Origin: Deltaproteobacteria bacterium
Lineage (GTDB): Bacteria; Desulfobacterota; Desulfovibrionia; Desulfovibrionales; Desulfomicrobiaceae
DNA: 64,000 nucleotides
Assembly (NCBI GenBank): GCA_009929795.1
Contig: RZZR01000002.1
Location: 1 to 64,000, forward strand
Direction: 5' to 3'
Below the pieces are notes generated by a model. That model ran no database searches and was not told the DNA's origin. It saw only the letters and a program-made list of their open reading frames with translations. The position numbers and the translations under genes were made by a program. Of the stretch, positions 27,291-37,505 are shown in pieces (position 1 is the stretch's first letter; each line of letters begins with the position of its first letter).

Positions 27291-28021
27291 GGCCGCACCG
27301 ACTGGGCGTTGATGACATGGGCCAGGTATCCGGCCCCGAACCCGTTGTCGACGTTGACCACGGCCACGCCCGGGGAACAGGTGTTCAGCATGGTCAAAAG
27401 CGGCGCCAGCCCACCCAGATTGGCCCCGTACCCCACGCTGGTGGGCACGGCGATGACCGGCCTGGGCGTCAGTCCGGCCACGATGGTCGGCAGGGCCCCT
27501 TCCATGCCGGCCACGGCCACCACCACATTGGACTCCCGCAGGATTCCCTTGAGGGCGAAAAGCCGGTGGATGCCGGCCACTCCGCAATCGTGCTCCACCC
27601 GGACCCGGCTGCCCAAAAGCATGGCCGTGCGTGCAGCCTCCATGGTCACCGGCAAGTCGGAGGTCCCCGCGCTGATGACCAGAACCGAGCCCAAATCCTG
27701 TCCGCCGCCACCCAGGGAGACGATGGCGCTTTCCGGATCGAATTCGACGCCCTCGAGATGGGCCACGGCCTCGAAATGCTCGGCCCGGGCCCGGGTGCCC
27801 ATGACCAATCGGCCTCGTCCGGCCAGCTTCTCGAATATGCCCCGGACCTGTTCCGGGGTTTTGGAGGCGCAATAGATCACCTCCGGCGCCCCGGTCCGCA
27901 CCTCCCGGAAAAGGTCCAGGCTGGCCCCTTCCAATCGGCCGAACATTTCATCGGCCAAACGGGTCTTGACCTCGTTCAGACCGATCAGACCGGCCTTGAA
28001 GTCGTTCAGGAGTTTGTCCAT
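27287..28021 (-). CDS. larB: Nickel-pincer cofactor synthase LarB
   Basis: A 244-residue protein of the LarB/AIR-carboxylase-like family. The C-terminal half contains VISAGTSDLPVTMEAARTAM, VEHDCGVAGIHRLFAL, VVAVAGMEGALPTIVAGLTP and PTSVGYGANLGGLAPLLTML, matching the PurE-like fold. LarB carboxylates nicotinic acid adenine dinucleotide at C5 and hydrolyses the anhydride, the first step of the pathway. It is coupled to larE (16-base overlap upstream) and larC (four-base overlap downstream). Confidence 0.94.
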   Translation of the reverse strand: MDKLLNDFKAGLIGLNEVKTRLADEMFGRLEGASLDLFREVRTGAPEVIYCASKTPEQVRGIFEKLAGRGRLVMGTRARAEHFEAVAHLEGVEFDPESAIVSLGGGGQDLGSVLVISAGTSDLPVTMEAARTAMLLGSRVRVEHDCGVAGIHRLFALKGILRESNVVVAVAGMEGALPTIVAGLTPRPVIAVPTSVGYGANLGGLAPLLTMLNTCSPGVAVVNVDNGFGAGYLAHVINAQSVRP

Positions 28022-28806
28022 GGATGCGTTTCACTCCGCGCAGGCAAGAGGGTTGTTGTCAATTCGTCGACCTTGACCACATTCATCAATTCATTTTTCA
28101 GACCGGCCGGAAATTCGGACTGACAGCCATCCGGCCCGGGAGGCAGCCGGATCTCGGCCCGGGAACCGCAAAGAACCAGTCGGCAGCCGGAATACCCGGC
28201 CCGGACCAGCAGGGTCTCGCCCCTTTCGACCCGGGCCAGATCCTTGAGGGTGATGTCCGTGCCTGTCGGGATCCTCGTGGCCAGGCAACTATTGGAGGGC
28301 CTATCGGCCCAGGGCATGCCGACTGTCCGGGCCAGGGCGCGAACCTCCACCTTGGTCAGACCCGCTTCGGCCAACGGCATACGGATGCCCAATTCGGCCA
28401 GGGCCCGGCGTCCGGGTCGGGCCGGATCGTCATCCGCGTTAGTTCCGTCCAAAACCAGCCCTCCGTCCGGCCCGGCATGCTCGAGGATCTCCTCGTACAT
28501 GGCCCGCTTGCACCAATAGCACCGGTTAGGTCCGTTGTCGGCCACACGAGGGCGATTCAACAGGGACAATTCAAGAATCTCATGCCCGATTCCAATCCAG
28601 GCCGCCGCATCTAGGACCCGGACCCGGTCGGATGCGGCCATGAATTCGGTGGCAACGGTCACGGCCCGGGCCCCGTCGCCCAAGGCCCTGTGGGCAGCAT
28701 AGGCCAGCAGCGAACTGTCCACCCCCCCGGATAGGGCCACCACAACCCGGCCCCGGGGAGCAGCCACCTCTCGCAAACGTTCGACAAAAAACCACTCATC
28801 CGACAT
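28006..28806 (-). CDS. larE: ATP-dependent sulfur transferase LarE
   Basis: A 266-residue PP-loop protein (VVVALSGGVDSSLLAYAAHR); the ATG at 28806 has GGAGG eight bases upstream. LarE adenylates the cofactor precursor and transfers sulfur to its carboxylates. Cys174 in SNSCLATRIP matches the position of the sacrificial sulfur-donor cysteine of L. plantarum LarE. Cys96 and Cys99 (NRCYWCKRAM) add a CxxC, giving three cysteines as in the iron-sulfur type of LarE that can act catalytically. That subtype is an inference. It is the first gene of larE-larB-larC; no larA is in the window. Confidence 0.92.
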   Translation of the reverse strand: MSDEWFFVERLREVAAPRGRVVVALSGGVDSSLLAYAAHRALGDGARAVTVATEFMAASDRVRVLDAAAWIGIGHEILELSLLNRPRVADNGPNRCYWCKRAMYEEILEHAGPDGGLVLDGTNADDDPARPGRRALAELGIRMPLAEAGLTKVEVRALARTVGMPWADRPSNSCLATRIPTGTDITLKDLARVERGETLLVRAGYSGCRLVLCGSRAEIRLPPGPDGCQSEFPAGLKNELMNVVKVDELTTTLLPARSETHPWTNS

Positions 28807-28960
28807 TCGTCGATCCCTCCGGTCCCGGCACGTTTGGCATGATCGCACCTTCAGGTCAAAGCTCTCATCCGCCCCCAGTCTCGCGTTGCCGTTCACAATC
28901 CGATGTCATAGGATCGGGCCCATGAAAAACCAGCTTTCCGGTTTTGAAGGCCTCTGACCC

Positions 28961-29410
28961 ATGGAAGCCTACATCTCCCTTTTTCTGGCCGCCTTTCTGG
29001 CCGCGACCCTCGTTCCGGCCTCGTCTGAACTCCTCTTTGCCGCCCTGCTGGCTTCCGGCCACGACCCCCTGGCCCTCTGGTCATGGGCCACGGCCGGAAA
29101 CACCTTGGGCTCGGCCCTGAACTGGTATTTCGGACGATATCTCCTCCGCTACCAAGATCGCCGCTGGTTTCCGTTCCGTCCCGAGAGCCTGGACAGGGCC
29201 CAATCCTGGTTCGGCCGATACGGGGTCTGGTCCCTGCTTCTGGCCTGGGCTCCGATCTTTGGCGACGGCTTGACCTTTGTCGCCGGAGTCATGAAAGTCA
29301 GATTTCCGTTCTTTCTGGTTTTGACTGGACTCGGCAAGGGTATCCGTTACGCCGTTGTCCTGGGCGCAGTCCACTGGCTGGCCGAATTCTTCCGACCCGT
29401 TTCCGGCTAA
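28961..29410 (+). CDS. YqaA/DedA-like small membrane protein
   Basis: A 149-residue inner-membrane protein with four hydrophobic segments. The start MEAYISLFLAAFLAATLVPA, the re-entrant-like GNTLGSALNWYFGRYL and the following FGRYGVWSLLLAWAPIFGDG match the YqaA branch of the SNARE-associated/DedA family. DedA members flip lipids such as undecaprenyl phosphate; the role of the short YqaA branch is unsettled. It is followed after 48 bases by a thioesterase gene in the same direction. Confidence 0.87.
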   Translation: MEAYISLFLAAFLAATLVPASSELLFAALLASGHDPLALWSWATAGNTLGSALNWYFGRYLLRYQDRRWFPFRPESLDRAQSWFGRYGVWSLLLAWAPIFGDGLTFVAGVMKVRFPFFLVLTGLGKGIRYAVVLGAVHWLAEFFRPVSG

Positions 29411-29458
29411 GCCGCATCGAGCCGGATAAGACCTGAACACCACCGCAAGGATTCATCC

Positions 29459-29887
29459 ATGACCGACGAGGAAAGAGCCTTTTTTCGCCGTCTCATCGAG
29501 GAAGGCATCCCCTTCAACGCCTTTCTGGGCCTCAAGGTACTTCATCTCGAACCCGGGGATTGCCGACTGCTCCTGCCTTTCCGATCCGAATTCGTGGGCG
29601 ACGCCCGTCGAGGGGCTCTGCACGGCGGAGTCATCTCGACCCTCATCGACGTCTGCGGCGGGTTCACGGTCTGGAGCCGGGGCCATGTGGATGACCGGGT
29701 TGCCACCATCGACCTGCGGGTCGACTACCTCATGCCGGCCGTTGACGGCGATATCGTGGCCCACGGCCGCCTGCGCCTTCTCGGAAACCGGGTCGGCAAC
29801 GCCCAGGTGGAGGTTTTTTCCCGCGAACACCCCGATCGTCTGTTGGCCGAAGGCAAAGGCGTCTACAACATCCGCCGCAGAAGGTGA
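29459..29887 (+). CDS. PaaI-type hotdog thioesterase
   Basis: A 142-residue single hotdog domain. The core GALHGGVISTLIDVCGGFTV carries the His-Gly-Gly motif and the acidic residue used for acyl-CoA hydrolysis in PaaI/YbgC-like enzymes, and TIDLRVDYLMPAVDGDIVAH is the matching beta-strand pair. The acyl substrate cannot be told from sequence. It lies in a run of four plus-strand genes ending with the DUF748 protein. Confidence 0.88.
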   Translation: MTDEERAFFRRLIEEGIPFNAFLGLKVLHLEPGDCRLLLPFRSEFVGDARRGALHGGVISTLIDVCGGFTVWSRGHVDDRVATIDLRVDYLMPAVDGDIVAHGRLRLLGNRVGNAQVEVFSREHPDRLLAEGKGVYNIRRRR

Positions 29888-29914
29888 GACTTTCAAGATA
29901 GCTGGAGCGACAGC

Positions 29915-30343
29915 ATGAAATCACAGTCTGAAATCATCGCCCATGACCCTGCCCTGCGGCGCAAGGTCTTCCTGGCGGCCCTGCTGGCCGCCCTGGTCCT
30001 GCTTCCACTGCTCATCTGGGGACTGCACGGCGGCAAGGACTGGGTCATGACCCAGCCCCTGGTCAAATCCGTACGAATCCTTGGCTTGGCCATGGCCGGG
30101 ATCTTCCTGACCCTCGTTCCCGTGGCACTCTTCCTGGGATGGCTTGGGCTTCGCATTGCCAAGGCCCGTGTGTTTCCCCTGCCCGGAGCCAGGGTTCTCA
30201 GGCCCACCATCCGGCTGACCGGAGAGGAAGCCGCGGCCCGGGGCCGCCTGATCATGATCCTCTCGGCCATGCTCGGCCTCTGCGGCCTGGCCGGAGCAGC
30301 TCTGGCCATGACCTTCATCCATCTGATGCTCTCCGGATCCTGA
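29915..30343 (+). CDS. Unknown small membrane protein
   Basis: A 142-residue protein I cannot assign. Three hydrophobic stretches are visible: VFLAALLAALVLLPLLIWGL, ILGLAMAGIFLTLVPVALFL and MILSAMLGLCGLAGAALAMT. Between the last two lies a short polar loop with a Glu-Glu pair. Codon use is like its neighbours, and the 13-base gap to the large DUF748 gene suggests co-translation. A role in the envelope with that protein is possible but unproven. Confidence 0.7.
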   Translation: MKSQSEIIAHDPALRRKVFLAALLAALVLLPLLIWGLHGGKDWVMTQPLVKSVRILGLAMAGIFLTLVPVALFLGWLGLRIAKARVFPLPGARVLRPTIRLTGEEAAARGRLIMILSAMLGLCGLAGAALAMTFIHLMLSGS

Positions 30344-30356
30344 CGAGGAATCCATC

Positions 30357-33300
30357 ATGTCCAATCAATCATCATCCGTATCCGTCCTTTCACACCTGGT
30401 TTCGGCCTGGAAAAATCTCGGTCGGACCGGCAAGACCGCTCTGATCCTGGCCGCTATGCTTCTGATCTATACCCTTGTTGGATTTTTCCTTGTTCCGGCC
30501 CTGGCCCGTTCAATTTTGACCGAGCGTTTGACCGAGGTCCTGAACAGGCAGGTTTCCATCGGAAAAATCGCCTTCAACCCCTTCACCTTCAGGGTTGAAA
30601 TCCATCGATTCACGGTCATGGACACCAACGGCGCCGAACGATTCGCCGGATTCGATTTCCTCACGGCCGACGCGGAAATCTCACACGTGGTCAAACCGGC
30701 CCTGGGACTGGCCGAAGTCCGGCTCGAATCGCCATTTCTCCGAATCACCGCCCTGGGCCAGGGCCGCTTCGCCCACTCGGACCTCTTTCCGGAGGACAAT
30801 GCCACCGCCCCGGAAGAGGCCGAATTCGGTACCATCTTTCCCTTCCGGATCAAGGATATTGACATCTCCAACGGCACCATGGTCTTCGAGGACCGGGTCT
30901 TCGGCGTGGACCATCGGGTCGAAGACATCCGCTTTGTTCTGCCTTCCATCTCCAGTCTGGAGGACGACCGAGAAGACGAGGTCCGCCCGGAACTCTCCTT
31001 TGTCCTCAACGCCAGCCCCTTTGTCCTGACCGGGGAGACCCTGCCTTTTCACGATTCCCTGCGGACCCGCTTCGGGCTTACCCTGCAAGACGTAGATCTG
31101 ACCCGCTATTGGGCCTATGCCCCGATCCGCGACGACCTGACTATGGATTCGGGACATTTCGCTCTAAACGCCACCCTGGACTTCAGTCAGGACCGGGACC
31201 GCGGCTTGTCGCTGATCGTCGGCGGTCTGGTCGAGTTTACCGATTTCTCTCTGAGCAGACCCGGTGACGGCCCGGTCCTGTCTTGGGATTCCCTCCGGAT
31301 CGACGTGGCCGAGGCCACTCCGCTGGACGGCCGAATCGATCTGAACGCCGTTCACTTGAGCCGTCCAAGAGTTGTAGTCTTTCGCAGTGAATCCGGCGAA
31401 CTGAACTGGCTTCGCTATCTAGAAAAACTCATGCCCGACCCGTCGGGCCCGACTCAAAACCCTGCCCGGGATTCCGCTTCGGAAACGGCCATGCCCCTGG
31501 TCACGATGACGCGACTCGATCTGGCCGACGGGACCCTCGAGTATACCGACCACACCGTGGGGCACCCGCCCCTGAAACGAACGTTGTCCCCTCTCTCGCT
31601 CCAAGTCCGGGGCTTTACCACCGCCTCCAATCAGTCCTTCGGCTATGCCCTGTCCCTGGCCACATCGGCTGGGGAATCCATGGCCCTAGACGGCTCGGCC
31701 GTGCTCTCTCCCTTGCAGGCCGACGGCCGTCTAGACCTGAAGGATCTCCGTCTTCCCGACTACCTGCCCCTGGCCGGTCCCGACCTCCCCCTCGCCCTGG
31801 AGAACGGATCGGCCTCCGTTCGCCTCGCCTTTTCGACCCGACTGGATGGAAACTCGACCGCTCGAATCGACCTGGAGAGCCTCGACCTGTCCGACATACG
31901 TGGAAACCTGACCGAACCCGGCATCGCACTGGGCATGGATGCTATCGGTCTACGAAACGGCACGGTCCAATCTGGCTTCAACGGCCCAACCGAAATTGCG
32001 TTGGCCGTGGCCGACATCCAAAACATCGACATCTTTCAAGACGGCGAGACACCAGTCAGGTCCACGCTCGGAGGCCTGTCTTTCAATGACTTGAATCTGG
32101 CCATGTCCGGCCGGGGTTCCGACCTGAATCTCGCCAACGCCACCCTGACCGAAATGGTTCTGATCATGGAAGACGGGATGCCCCTGGCCGCGTCGATAAA
32201 CGGTCTTGCCGCCTCGGGCCTTCGAGCCGATCTCGAGGCCAACGGCACCTCGGTCGGCCTGGAGGGACTGAGGCTGGCCGGACTGGCCATAAAAGACCCG
32301 TCTTCGGACAAAGCCCCCATCCGCCTGGATCGGGCCGATTTGCACAAGGCCCTGGTCGATCTTTCGACCCGCCGGATCGAAATCGAGGCCATCAATCTCC
32401 ATGAGCTGGGAATCGATGCCGTGAGGGAGAAGAACGGCCGAATCGATCTCGTCTCCCTCTTTGTTCCGACCGGCCATCAGACCGAACAGCCCGCGCCAAA
32501 TCCGGACTCCAACGGGACCGCTGCCTGGCTCGTGTCCCTGAAGTCCTTTCTGCTAAACGAATGCCGAGTGGCTCTGCAGGACCGAGCGGCCTCAGATCCG
32601 GTCACTACCGTCGCCCAAGGTCTGACCGTAAAGGTGAACGACATCGTCTCGGATTTCAGTCGCCCGGCGACCTTCGAGGCTTCCGTCGAACTGTCCTCAG
32701 GAGGCCGCCTCTCTTCGCAAGGAAGCCTGACCCTGAACCCTCTGCACACCCAGGGCCAAGCTCGACTCGAACACTTGGAAATGAATCCGTTTCAGGGCTA
32801 CATTCCCAAGGACATTCTCCTGACCATCGCCTCCGGACGACTTGGGGCCGCAATCCAATGGGATCTCGAAGAAAACAGGCGGAATGCCGAGACTCTCTCC
32901 GGGCGGGTTTCAGGAGGCCTGGCCCTAGAGGACCTTTCCGTGCGCTCCCGCCGAAACTCGGCCGAGTTGGCCAGACTCCTGAAACTGGACGTCGTGGATG
33001 TCTCCTTGGGACTCGCTCCCAACACCCTGGACATCGGCACGGTCTCTCTTCTGGAGCCCTGGGCCGGACTGATCATGAACCCGGACGGTACCCTGAATAT
33101 CGTTCGCGCCCTGAATCCCGGCCCGGTCCAAGAGGTCGAGAACAAGGCCAAAGACCCTGAAGGACGCCCCGAGGAAAAACCGTTCTTCGAACGGACGACA
33201 GTCGGCAGGCTCGTCGTGAACAAGGGCGGTTTGGACTATCAAGACCAGACCGTCGAACCGGCCTTTGCCATGGCCGTGAAGGACCTCGAGGTTGCCGTTG

Positions 33301-34382
33301 ACAACGTTGGCCTGGCCGAAGACCGTCCGGCCTCCCTCGAAGCCATGGCCCGTCTCGACAGCGGAGCCGCCGTGACAATCAACGGCCGGATCGATCCCCT
33401 GTCCACCCCGCTCTTCGCCGATTTAACCATCGGCCTGAACGATCTGGACATGTCATCCCTCTCCCCCTACACGGCAAAGTTCATCGCCTATCCCATCGAC
33501 CAGGGACAACTCAACTGGTCCGGAAATATCGTCACCAAGGACAACGCCCTGGACAGCAAGAACGATCTGCTCATCCGCAGAATGCTCCTCGGCAAAAAGG
33601 TCGATGCCCCTGACGCTCCCAATATCCCCATCAAGCTCGGCCTGGCCCTGCTTCAGGATCTGAATGGCGACATGGCCCTTAACCTGCCCATCAGCGGCCA
33701 GCTTGACGATCCGAGCTTCAGTGTCGGATCCATTGTCTTTAAGGCCATCGTCAACCTCTTCACCAAAATCGTGGCCGCACCCTTTTCCATCCTGGGAAGT
33801 CTGATCGGAGGCGGTCCGGATCTGAATGTCCTGGTCTTCGAGCCCGGACAATCCGCATTAACCGAAGAGGACCGGACCAAGCTGGACGAAATCGCCAAGG
33901 CCCTAACCCAAAGGCCAGCCCTGAACCTGACCGTAACCGGAGTTGCTGACGAGCAGGCCGACCTCCAGGCTCTGGAGGAACTTGCCTTTCAAAGGACCGT
34001 CAAGGCCCCGGTCTTTGAACGGCTGCAGAAAAGGGGAGAAGCCCCGGCCACGGTTTTCGACGTCGAATTCACGGACGAGGATGCCTACGTTGCAGCCCTG
34101 TGGGACGCCTACAAGGAGGCCCCGGGAGACAAGCCCAAAAATTTTCTGGGGTTTCACGAAGAAGTCTCTGTCGAGGACATGGAACGAGTGGTCCGACAAA
34201 GTCTGCCCGTGTCCGGCAACGATCTCGTCCGCCTGGCCGAGGAACGGGCCAGGATGGCCAGGGAGTATTTTCTGTCCCACCAGGAGATCGCACCGAACCG
34301 GGTGTTCACCTCTCGCCCGCAGGTCAAGGCCGGAAAGGAAGGGGAGAACACGGCCCGGGTCGAGCTGGGTCTGGGAAACTGA
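30357..34382 (+). CDS. Giant DUF748/AsmA-like envelope protein
   Basis: A 1341-residue protein with one N-terminal transmembrane helix (about 27-47, LILAAMLLIYTLVGFFLVPA) and a very long periplasmic region. The repeating FRVEIHRFTV, FSLSRPGDGPVLSWDSLRID and LIMNPDGTLNIVRALN units are the beta-rich pattern of AsmA/DUF748 proteins, which span the periplasm as lipid-carrying grooves. The last 250 residues hold the DUF748 hallmark NVLVFEPGQSALTEEDRTKL, an OmpA-like stretch. Involvement in phospholipid or outer-membrane homeostasis is expected from the family. It converges on thiD with only 15 bases between the stops. Confidence 0.88.
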   Translation: MSNQSSSVSVLSHLVSAWKNLGRTGKTALILAAMLLIYTLVGFFLVPALARSILTERLTEVLNRQVSIGKIAFNPFTFRVEIHRFTVMDTNGAERFAGFDFLTADAEISHVVKPALGLAEVRLESPFLRITALGQGRFAHSDLFPEDNATAPEEAEFGTIFPFRIKDIDISNGTMVFEDRVFGVDHRVEDIRFVLPSISSLEDDREDEVRPELSFVLNASPFVLTGETLPFHDSLRTRFGLTLQDVDLTRYWAYAPIRDDLTMDSGHFALNATLDFSQDRDRGLSLIVGGLVEFTDFSLSRPGDGPVLSWDSLRIDVAEATPLDGRIDLNAVHLSRPRVVVFRSESGELNWLRYLEKLMPDPSGPTQNPARDSASETAMPLVTMTRLDLADGTLEYTDHTVGHPPLKRTLSPLSLQVRGFTTASNQSFGYALSLATSAGESMALDGSAVLSPLQADGRLDLKDLRLPDYLPLAGPDLPLALENGSASVRLAFSTRLDGNSTARIDLESLDLSDIRGNLTEPGIALGMDAIGLRNGTVQSGFNGPTEIALAVADIQNIDIFQDGETPVRSTLGGLSFNDLNLAMSGRGSDLNLANATLTEMVLIMEDGMPLAASINGLAASGLRADLEANGTSVGLEGLRLAGLAIKDPSSDKAPIRLDRADLHKALVDLSTRRIEIEAINLHELGIDAVREKNGRIDLVSLFVPTGHQTEQPAPNPDSNGTAAWLVSLKSFLLNECRVALQDRAASDPVTTVAQGLTVKVNDIVSDFSRPATFEASVELSSGGRLSSQGSLTLNPLHTQGQARLEHLEMNPFQGYIPKDILLTIASGRLGAAIQWDLEENRRNAETLSGRVSGGLALEDLSVRSRRNSAELARLLKLDVVDVSLGLAPNTLDIGTVSLLEPWAGLIMNPDGTLNIVRALNPGPVQEVENKAKDPEGRPEEKPFFERTTVGRLVVNKGGLDYQDQTVEPAFAMAVKDLEVAVDNVGLAEDRPASLEAMARLDSGAAVTINGRIDPLSTPLFADLTIGLNDLDMSSLSPYTAKFIAYPIDQGQLNWSGNIVTKDNALDSKNDLLIRRMLLGKKVDAPDAPNIPIKLGLALLQDLNGDMALNLPISGQLDDPSFSVGSIVFKAIVNLFTKIVAAPFSILGSLIGGGPDLNVLVFEPGQSALTEEDRTKLDEIAKALTQRPALNLTVTGVADEQADLQALEELAFQRTVKAPVFERLQKRGEAPATVFDVEFTDEDAYVAALWDAYKEAPGDKPKNFLGFHEEVSVEDMERVVRQSLPVSGNDLVRLAEERARMAREYFLSHQEIAPNRVFTSRPQVKAGKEGENTARVELGLGN

Positions 34383-34397
34383 CGGCCCATTTCAGCC

Positions 34398-35213
34398 TCA
34401 AAAGGCCGACTTCAATCCCACAAGATGATTGACCGGACCCTGGCCCCGGCCCAGGTCGAATCCCTGGAGCAAGGCCTCGTGAAGGTATGTAATGCCGGCC
34501 CGGACAGCCTCTTCCAGGGTCATGCCTCGGGCCAAAAAGGCCGCAATGGCCGCCGAAAGAGTGCAGCCCGTACCGTGAGTGTTTACGGTGTCCACCCGGT
34601 CATGCTGGATGGCCGTGGGCCGGTCCCCTCTCATCTGAAACCAGTCGGTCATGAATGGGCCGTCGAAATGTCCGCCCTTGAGCAGCACCGCCTGGGGCCC
34701 CATGTCTAAAATTCTGGCCATGGCCCTGAAGACTCCGGCCTCGTCGGCCACGGCCTCCCCGGTCAGGGCCTCGGCCTCGGGTCTGTTGGGCGTGACCAAA
34801 GTAGCCAGGGGAACGATCCTGTCCCGCATGGATTCCAGGGCCTCGTCCTCCAAGAGGCGGTGACCACTCTGGCTGACGCAGACCGGATCAACTACCAGAG
34901 GAAACCCGGATCTGGCAAGAAGCGGGGACAGGGCGTCAATAATTGGGGCCGAAAAAAGCATGCCCGTCTTGCCCGCCCGGATGGGAAAATCCTCGGCCAC
35001 GGCCAAAAACTGGGCGGCCACGAACTCCGGATCCACCGGGAAGATCCCAGACACGCCAAGCGTGTTCTGAGCCGTCAGGGCCGTGATCGCCGACAGGCCG
35101 AATCCGCCCAGGGCCGTGAATGTCTTCAGATCGGCCTGGATTCCGGCCCCTCCTCCCGAGTCCGAACCGGCCACCGTCAAGACGCACGGAGGAGCTGGAA
35201 TTGCGGCCATCAT
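34398..35213 (-). CDS. thiD: Hydroxymethylpyrimidine (phosphate) kinase
   Basis: About 271 residues of the ribokinase fold. [20 protein letters not shown] at the N-terminus and [20 protein letters not shown] near the C-terminus (anion hole and catalytic Asp region) identify ThiD, which phosphorylates HMP and HMP-P for thiamine synthesis. Two ATG codons at 35213 and 35210 both overlap the argB stop; the second has better spacing from GAGG. It is the last gene of the hslV-hslU-argB-thiD run. Confidence 0.93.
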   Translation of the reverse strand: MMAAIPAPPCVLTVAGSDSGGGAGIQADLKTFTALGGFGLSAITALTAQNTLGVSGIFPVDPEFVAAQFLAVAEDFPIRAGKTGMLFSAPIIDALSPLLARSGFPLVVDPVCVSQSGHRLLEDEALESMRDRIVPLATLVTPNRPEAEALTGEAVADEAGVFRAMARILDMGPQAVLLKGGHFDGPFMTDWFQMRGDRPTAIQHDRVDTVNTHGTGCTLSAAIAAFLARGMTLEEAVRAGITYLHEALLQGFDLGRGQGPVNHLVGLKSAF

Positions 35214-36091
35214 CGCCTCGTGATCTGGGTGCCGATGCCTGAACGGGTGAACATCTCCAGAATGACGCAATTCTCGGTCCGCCCGTCCAAGATGTGGGCC
35301 TTCTCCACCCCCCCCTCCACAGCCTCCAGACAGCATTTGATTTTGGGAATCATGCCCCCAGTGAAGACCCCGCGCTCCATCGCCTCCATGGCCTGGACCT
35401 CGTTCAGACTGGAGACCAGCTCGCCCTTCTCGTCCAAAACACCGGGGACGTCCGTCAGCAGGATAAGCTTCTTGGCCCCCAGAGCCTCGGCCACGGCCCC
35501 GGCCACCGAGTCGGCGTTGATGTTGTAGGTTTCACCCTCATCGTCCACGCCCACCGGGGCCAGGATGGGAATGAATCCCTCCCGCTCCAGGGTCCGGATG
35601 AGACTGACGTCGATGCCCACCACCTCTCCAACCTTTCCCAAATCGATGATCTCGGGCGGGGCGTCTTTTTTGGCCACGGCCATCTCCAGCCGCCGGGCCC
35701 GAATGATGCGCCCATCCTTTCCCGACAGACCCACAGCCTTGCCCCCGTTCAGATTCATGAGGTTGACGATTTCCTTGTTCACCTTGCCAACCAGAACCAT
35801 CTCCACCACGTCCATGGTGGCCTGATCCGTGACCCGTAGACCCTCCCGGAACTCCGAGCAGATGCCCAACTGGTCGAGCATCCGCCCGATCTGGGGCCCG
35901 CCGCCATGGACGATGACCGGGTTGATCCCGATATACTTGAGCAGGATGACGTTCATGGCGAAGCTCTTCTTGAGCCGGTCATCCTTCATGGCGTGTCCGC
36001 CGTACTTGATGACCACGGTCTGGCCGCAAAATTCCCGAATATAGGGCAAGGCCTCCATGAGAAGCCGGGCCTTTGTAAATTCTCGATCCAT
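35210..36091 (-). CDS. argB: Acetylglutamate kinase
   Basis: A 293-residue enzyme from the ATG at 36091 with GGGAG upstream; a longer frame is unneeded. [20 protein letters not shown] and [19 protein letters not shown] are the ATP- and N-acetylglutamate-binding signatures, and ITRR ends the protein. It catalyses the second step of arginine synthesis. An N-terminal helix ([20 protein letters not shown]) is the type found in hexameric, arginine-inhibited kinases, so feedback control is likely. Confidence 0.95.
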   Translation of the reverse strand: MDREFTKARLLMEALPYIREFCGQTVVIKYGGHAMKDDRLKKSFAMNVILLKYIGINPVIVHGGGPQIGRMLDQLGICSEFREGLRVTDQATMDVVEMVLVGKVNKEIVNLMNLNGGKAVGLSGKDGRIIRARRLEMAVAKKDAPPEIIDLGKVGEVVGIDVSLIRTLEREGFIPILAPVGVDDEGETYNINADSVAGAVAEALGAKKLILLTDVPGVLDEKGELVSSLNEVQAMEAMERGVFTGGMIPKIKCCLEAVEGGVEKAHILDGRTENCVILEMFTRSGIGTQITRR

Positions 36092-36155
36092 GTATTGGTC
36101 TCCCGGTGCGATGCACCGCGTTGGTTGCCTGTTTGGTCGTCTTGCCGAAATACGA

Positions 36156-37505
36156 TCAGAGAATGTAGCGGGAAAGATCCCGGTCTTCGCGGACGTCCTG
36201 TAAACGCTCCTCGACAAAGGCCCGGTCCACTACCTGGGACCCTCCTCCCCGCTCCGGAGCCTCGAAGGACACTTCGGAGAGGATCTTTTCTAGGATGGTG
36301 TACAATCGCCTGGCCCCGATGTTCTCGGTCTCGTCGTTGATCTGCTGGGCAAAGTCAGCGATGGCCAGAAGTCCGTCCTCCGTAAAACTCAGATCCAGGC
36401 CCTCGGTCTTCATCAAAGCCTGGTACTGGACGGTCAGGGCGTTCTGGGGCTCGGTCAGAATGCGGTAGAACTCTTCCCGGTTCAGGGCCTCCAGTTCAAC
36501 CCGGAGCGGAAACCGGCCCTGGAGTTCAGGGATGAGATCCGAAGGCTTGGCGTAGTGAAAGGCCCCGGCGGCGATGAACAGAATGTGATTCGTGGAGACC
36601 ATCCCGTACTTGGTGTTCACCACACAGCCCTCCACCACCGGCAGCAGATCTCGCTGAACCCCTTCCCGGGACACATCGTGGTTATTGCCCGATGAATGGG
36701 TGGTCGTGCAGACCTTGTCGATCTCGTCCAAAAAAATGATCCCATGTTCCTCGACCCTGTGTTTGGCCTCCTCCACGACCCGGTCCATGTCCACCAGACG
36801 TTCACTCTCCTGCTGGATTAAGATGTCCATGGCCTCCTTGACCGTGACCTTTCGGGTCTTTTTCCTTTTGGGAAAGACCTTGGACATCATGTCCTGAATC
36901 TGCCCCTCCATGCCCTCCATGCCCGGAATGGCCATGACGTCGATCTTGGACCGGGACTCCTCGACATGGACCTCGACCTTGCGCCCGTCCAATTGCCCCT
37001 TTCTAAGCATGTCCCTGAGTTTTTCCCGAGTGTCCTGGGCGTGGGAAACTGGCTCGAAGGGCGAAACGGTCTCCTTGCCCGACAGAGGCTTCCGGGGCAG
37101 AAGCAGATCAAGAAGCCGCTCCTCGGCGGCGGCCTCGGCCTTGACCTGCACGGCCTCGACCTGCTCTTGGCGGACCATGTTCACCCCGATCTCCATGAGA
37201 TCCCGGATCATGGACTCCACATCACGGCCGACATAGCCTACCTCGGTGAACTTGGTAGCCTCGACCTTGTAAAACGGAGCCCCGGCTAGCCGGGACAAGC
37301 GACGGGCGATCTCGGTCTTGCCCACCCCAGTGGGCCCCATCATGATGATGTTCTTGGGGATGATCTCCTCCCGGAGGCTTTCGTCCAGTTGCTGTCGCCG
37401 CCAGCGGGTGCGAAGGGCCAGGGCCACCATTTTCTTGGCATTTTTCTGTCCGATGATGAACTTGTCCAGCTCAGACACTATTTCTCTGGGCGTCAGAGTG
37501 CTCAT
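36156..37505 (-). CDS. hslU: HslUV protease ATPase subunit
   Basis: A 449-residue AAA+ unfoldase. Walker [14 protein letters not shown] and Walker [11 protein letters not shown] are intact. The middle I-domain is present, [12 protein letters not shown] marks the sensor region, and the C-terminal LSRYIL tail matches the docking peptide that inserts into HslV. It overlaps hslV by four bases, giving a coupled cytoplasmic protease complex. Confidence 0.96.
   Translation of the reverse strand: MSTLTPREIVSELDKFIIGQKNAKKMVALALRTRWRRQQLDESLREEIIPKNIIMMGPTGVGKTEIARRLSRLAGAPFYKVEATKFTEVGYVGRDVESMIRDLMEIGVNMVRQEQVEAVQVKAEAAAEERLLDLLLPRKPLSGKETVSPFEPVSHAQDTREKLRDMLRKGQLDGRKVEVHVEESRSKIDVMAIPGMEGMEGQIQDMMSKVFPKRKKTRKVTVKEAMDILIQQESERLVDMDRVVEEAKHRVEEHGIIFLDEIDKVCTTTHSSGNNHDVSREGVQRDLLPVVEGCVVNTKYGMVSTNHILFIAAGAFHYAKPSDLIPELQGRFPLRVELEALNREEFYRILTEPQNALTVQYQALMKTEGLDLSFTEDGLLAIADFAQQINDETENIGARRLYTILEKILSEVSFEAPERGGGSQVVDRAFVEERLQDVREDRDLSRYIL

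Noticed and set aside
26085-27872. A 595-codon frame extending larC upstream through larB
   Set aside because: The part before 27290 is the larB gene read in another frame; the LarC family N-terminus begins exactly at 27290.
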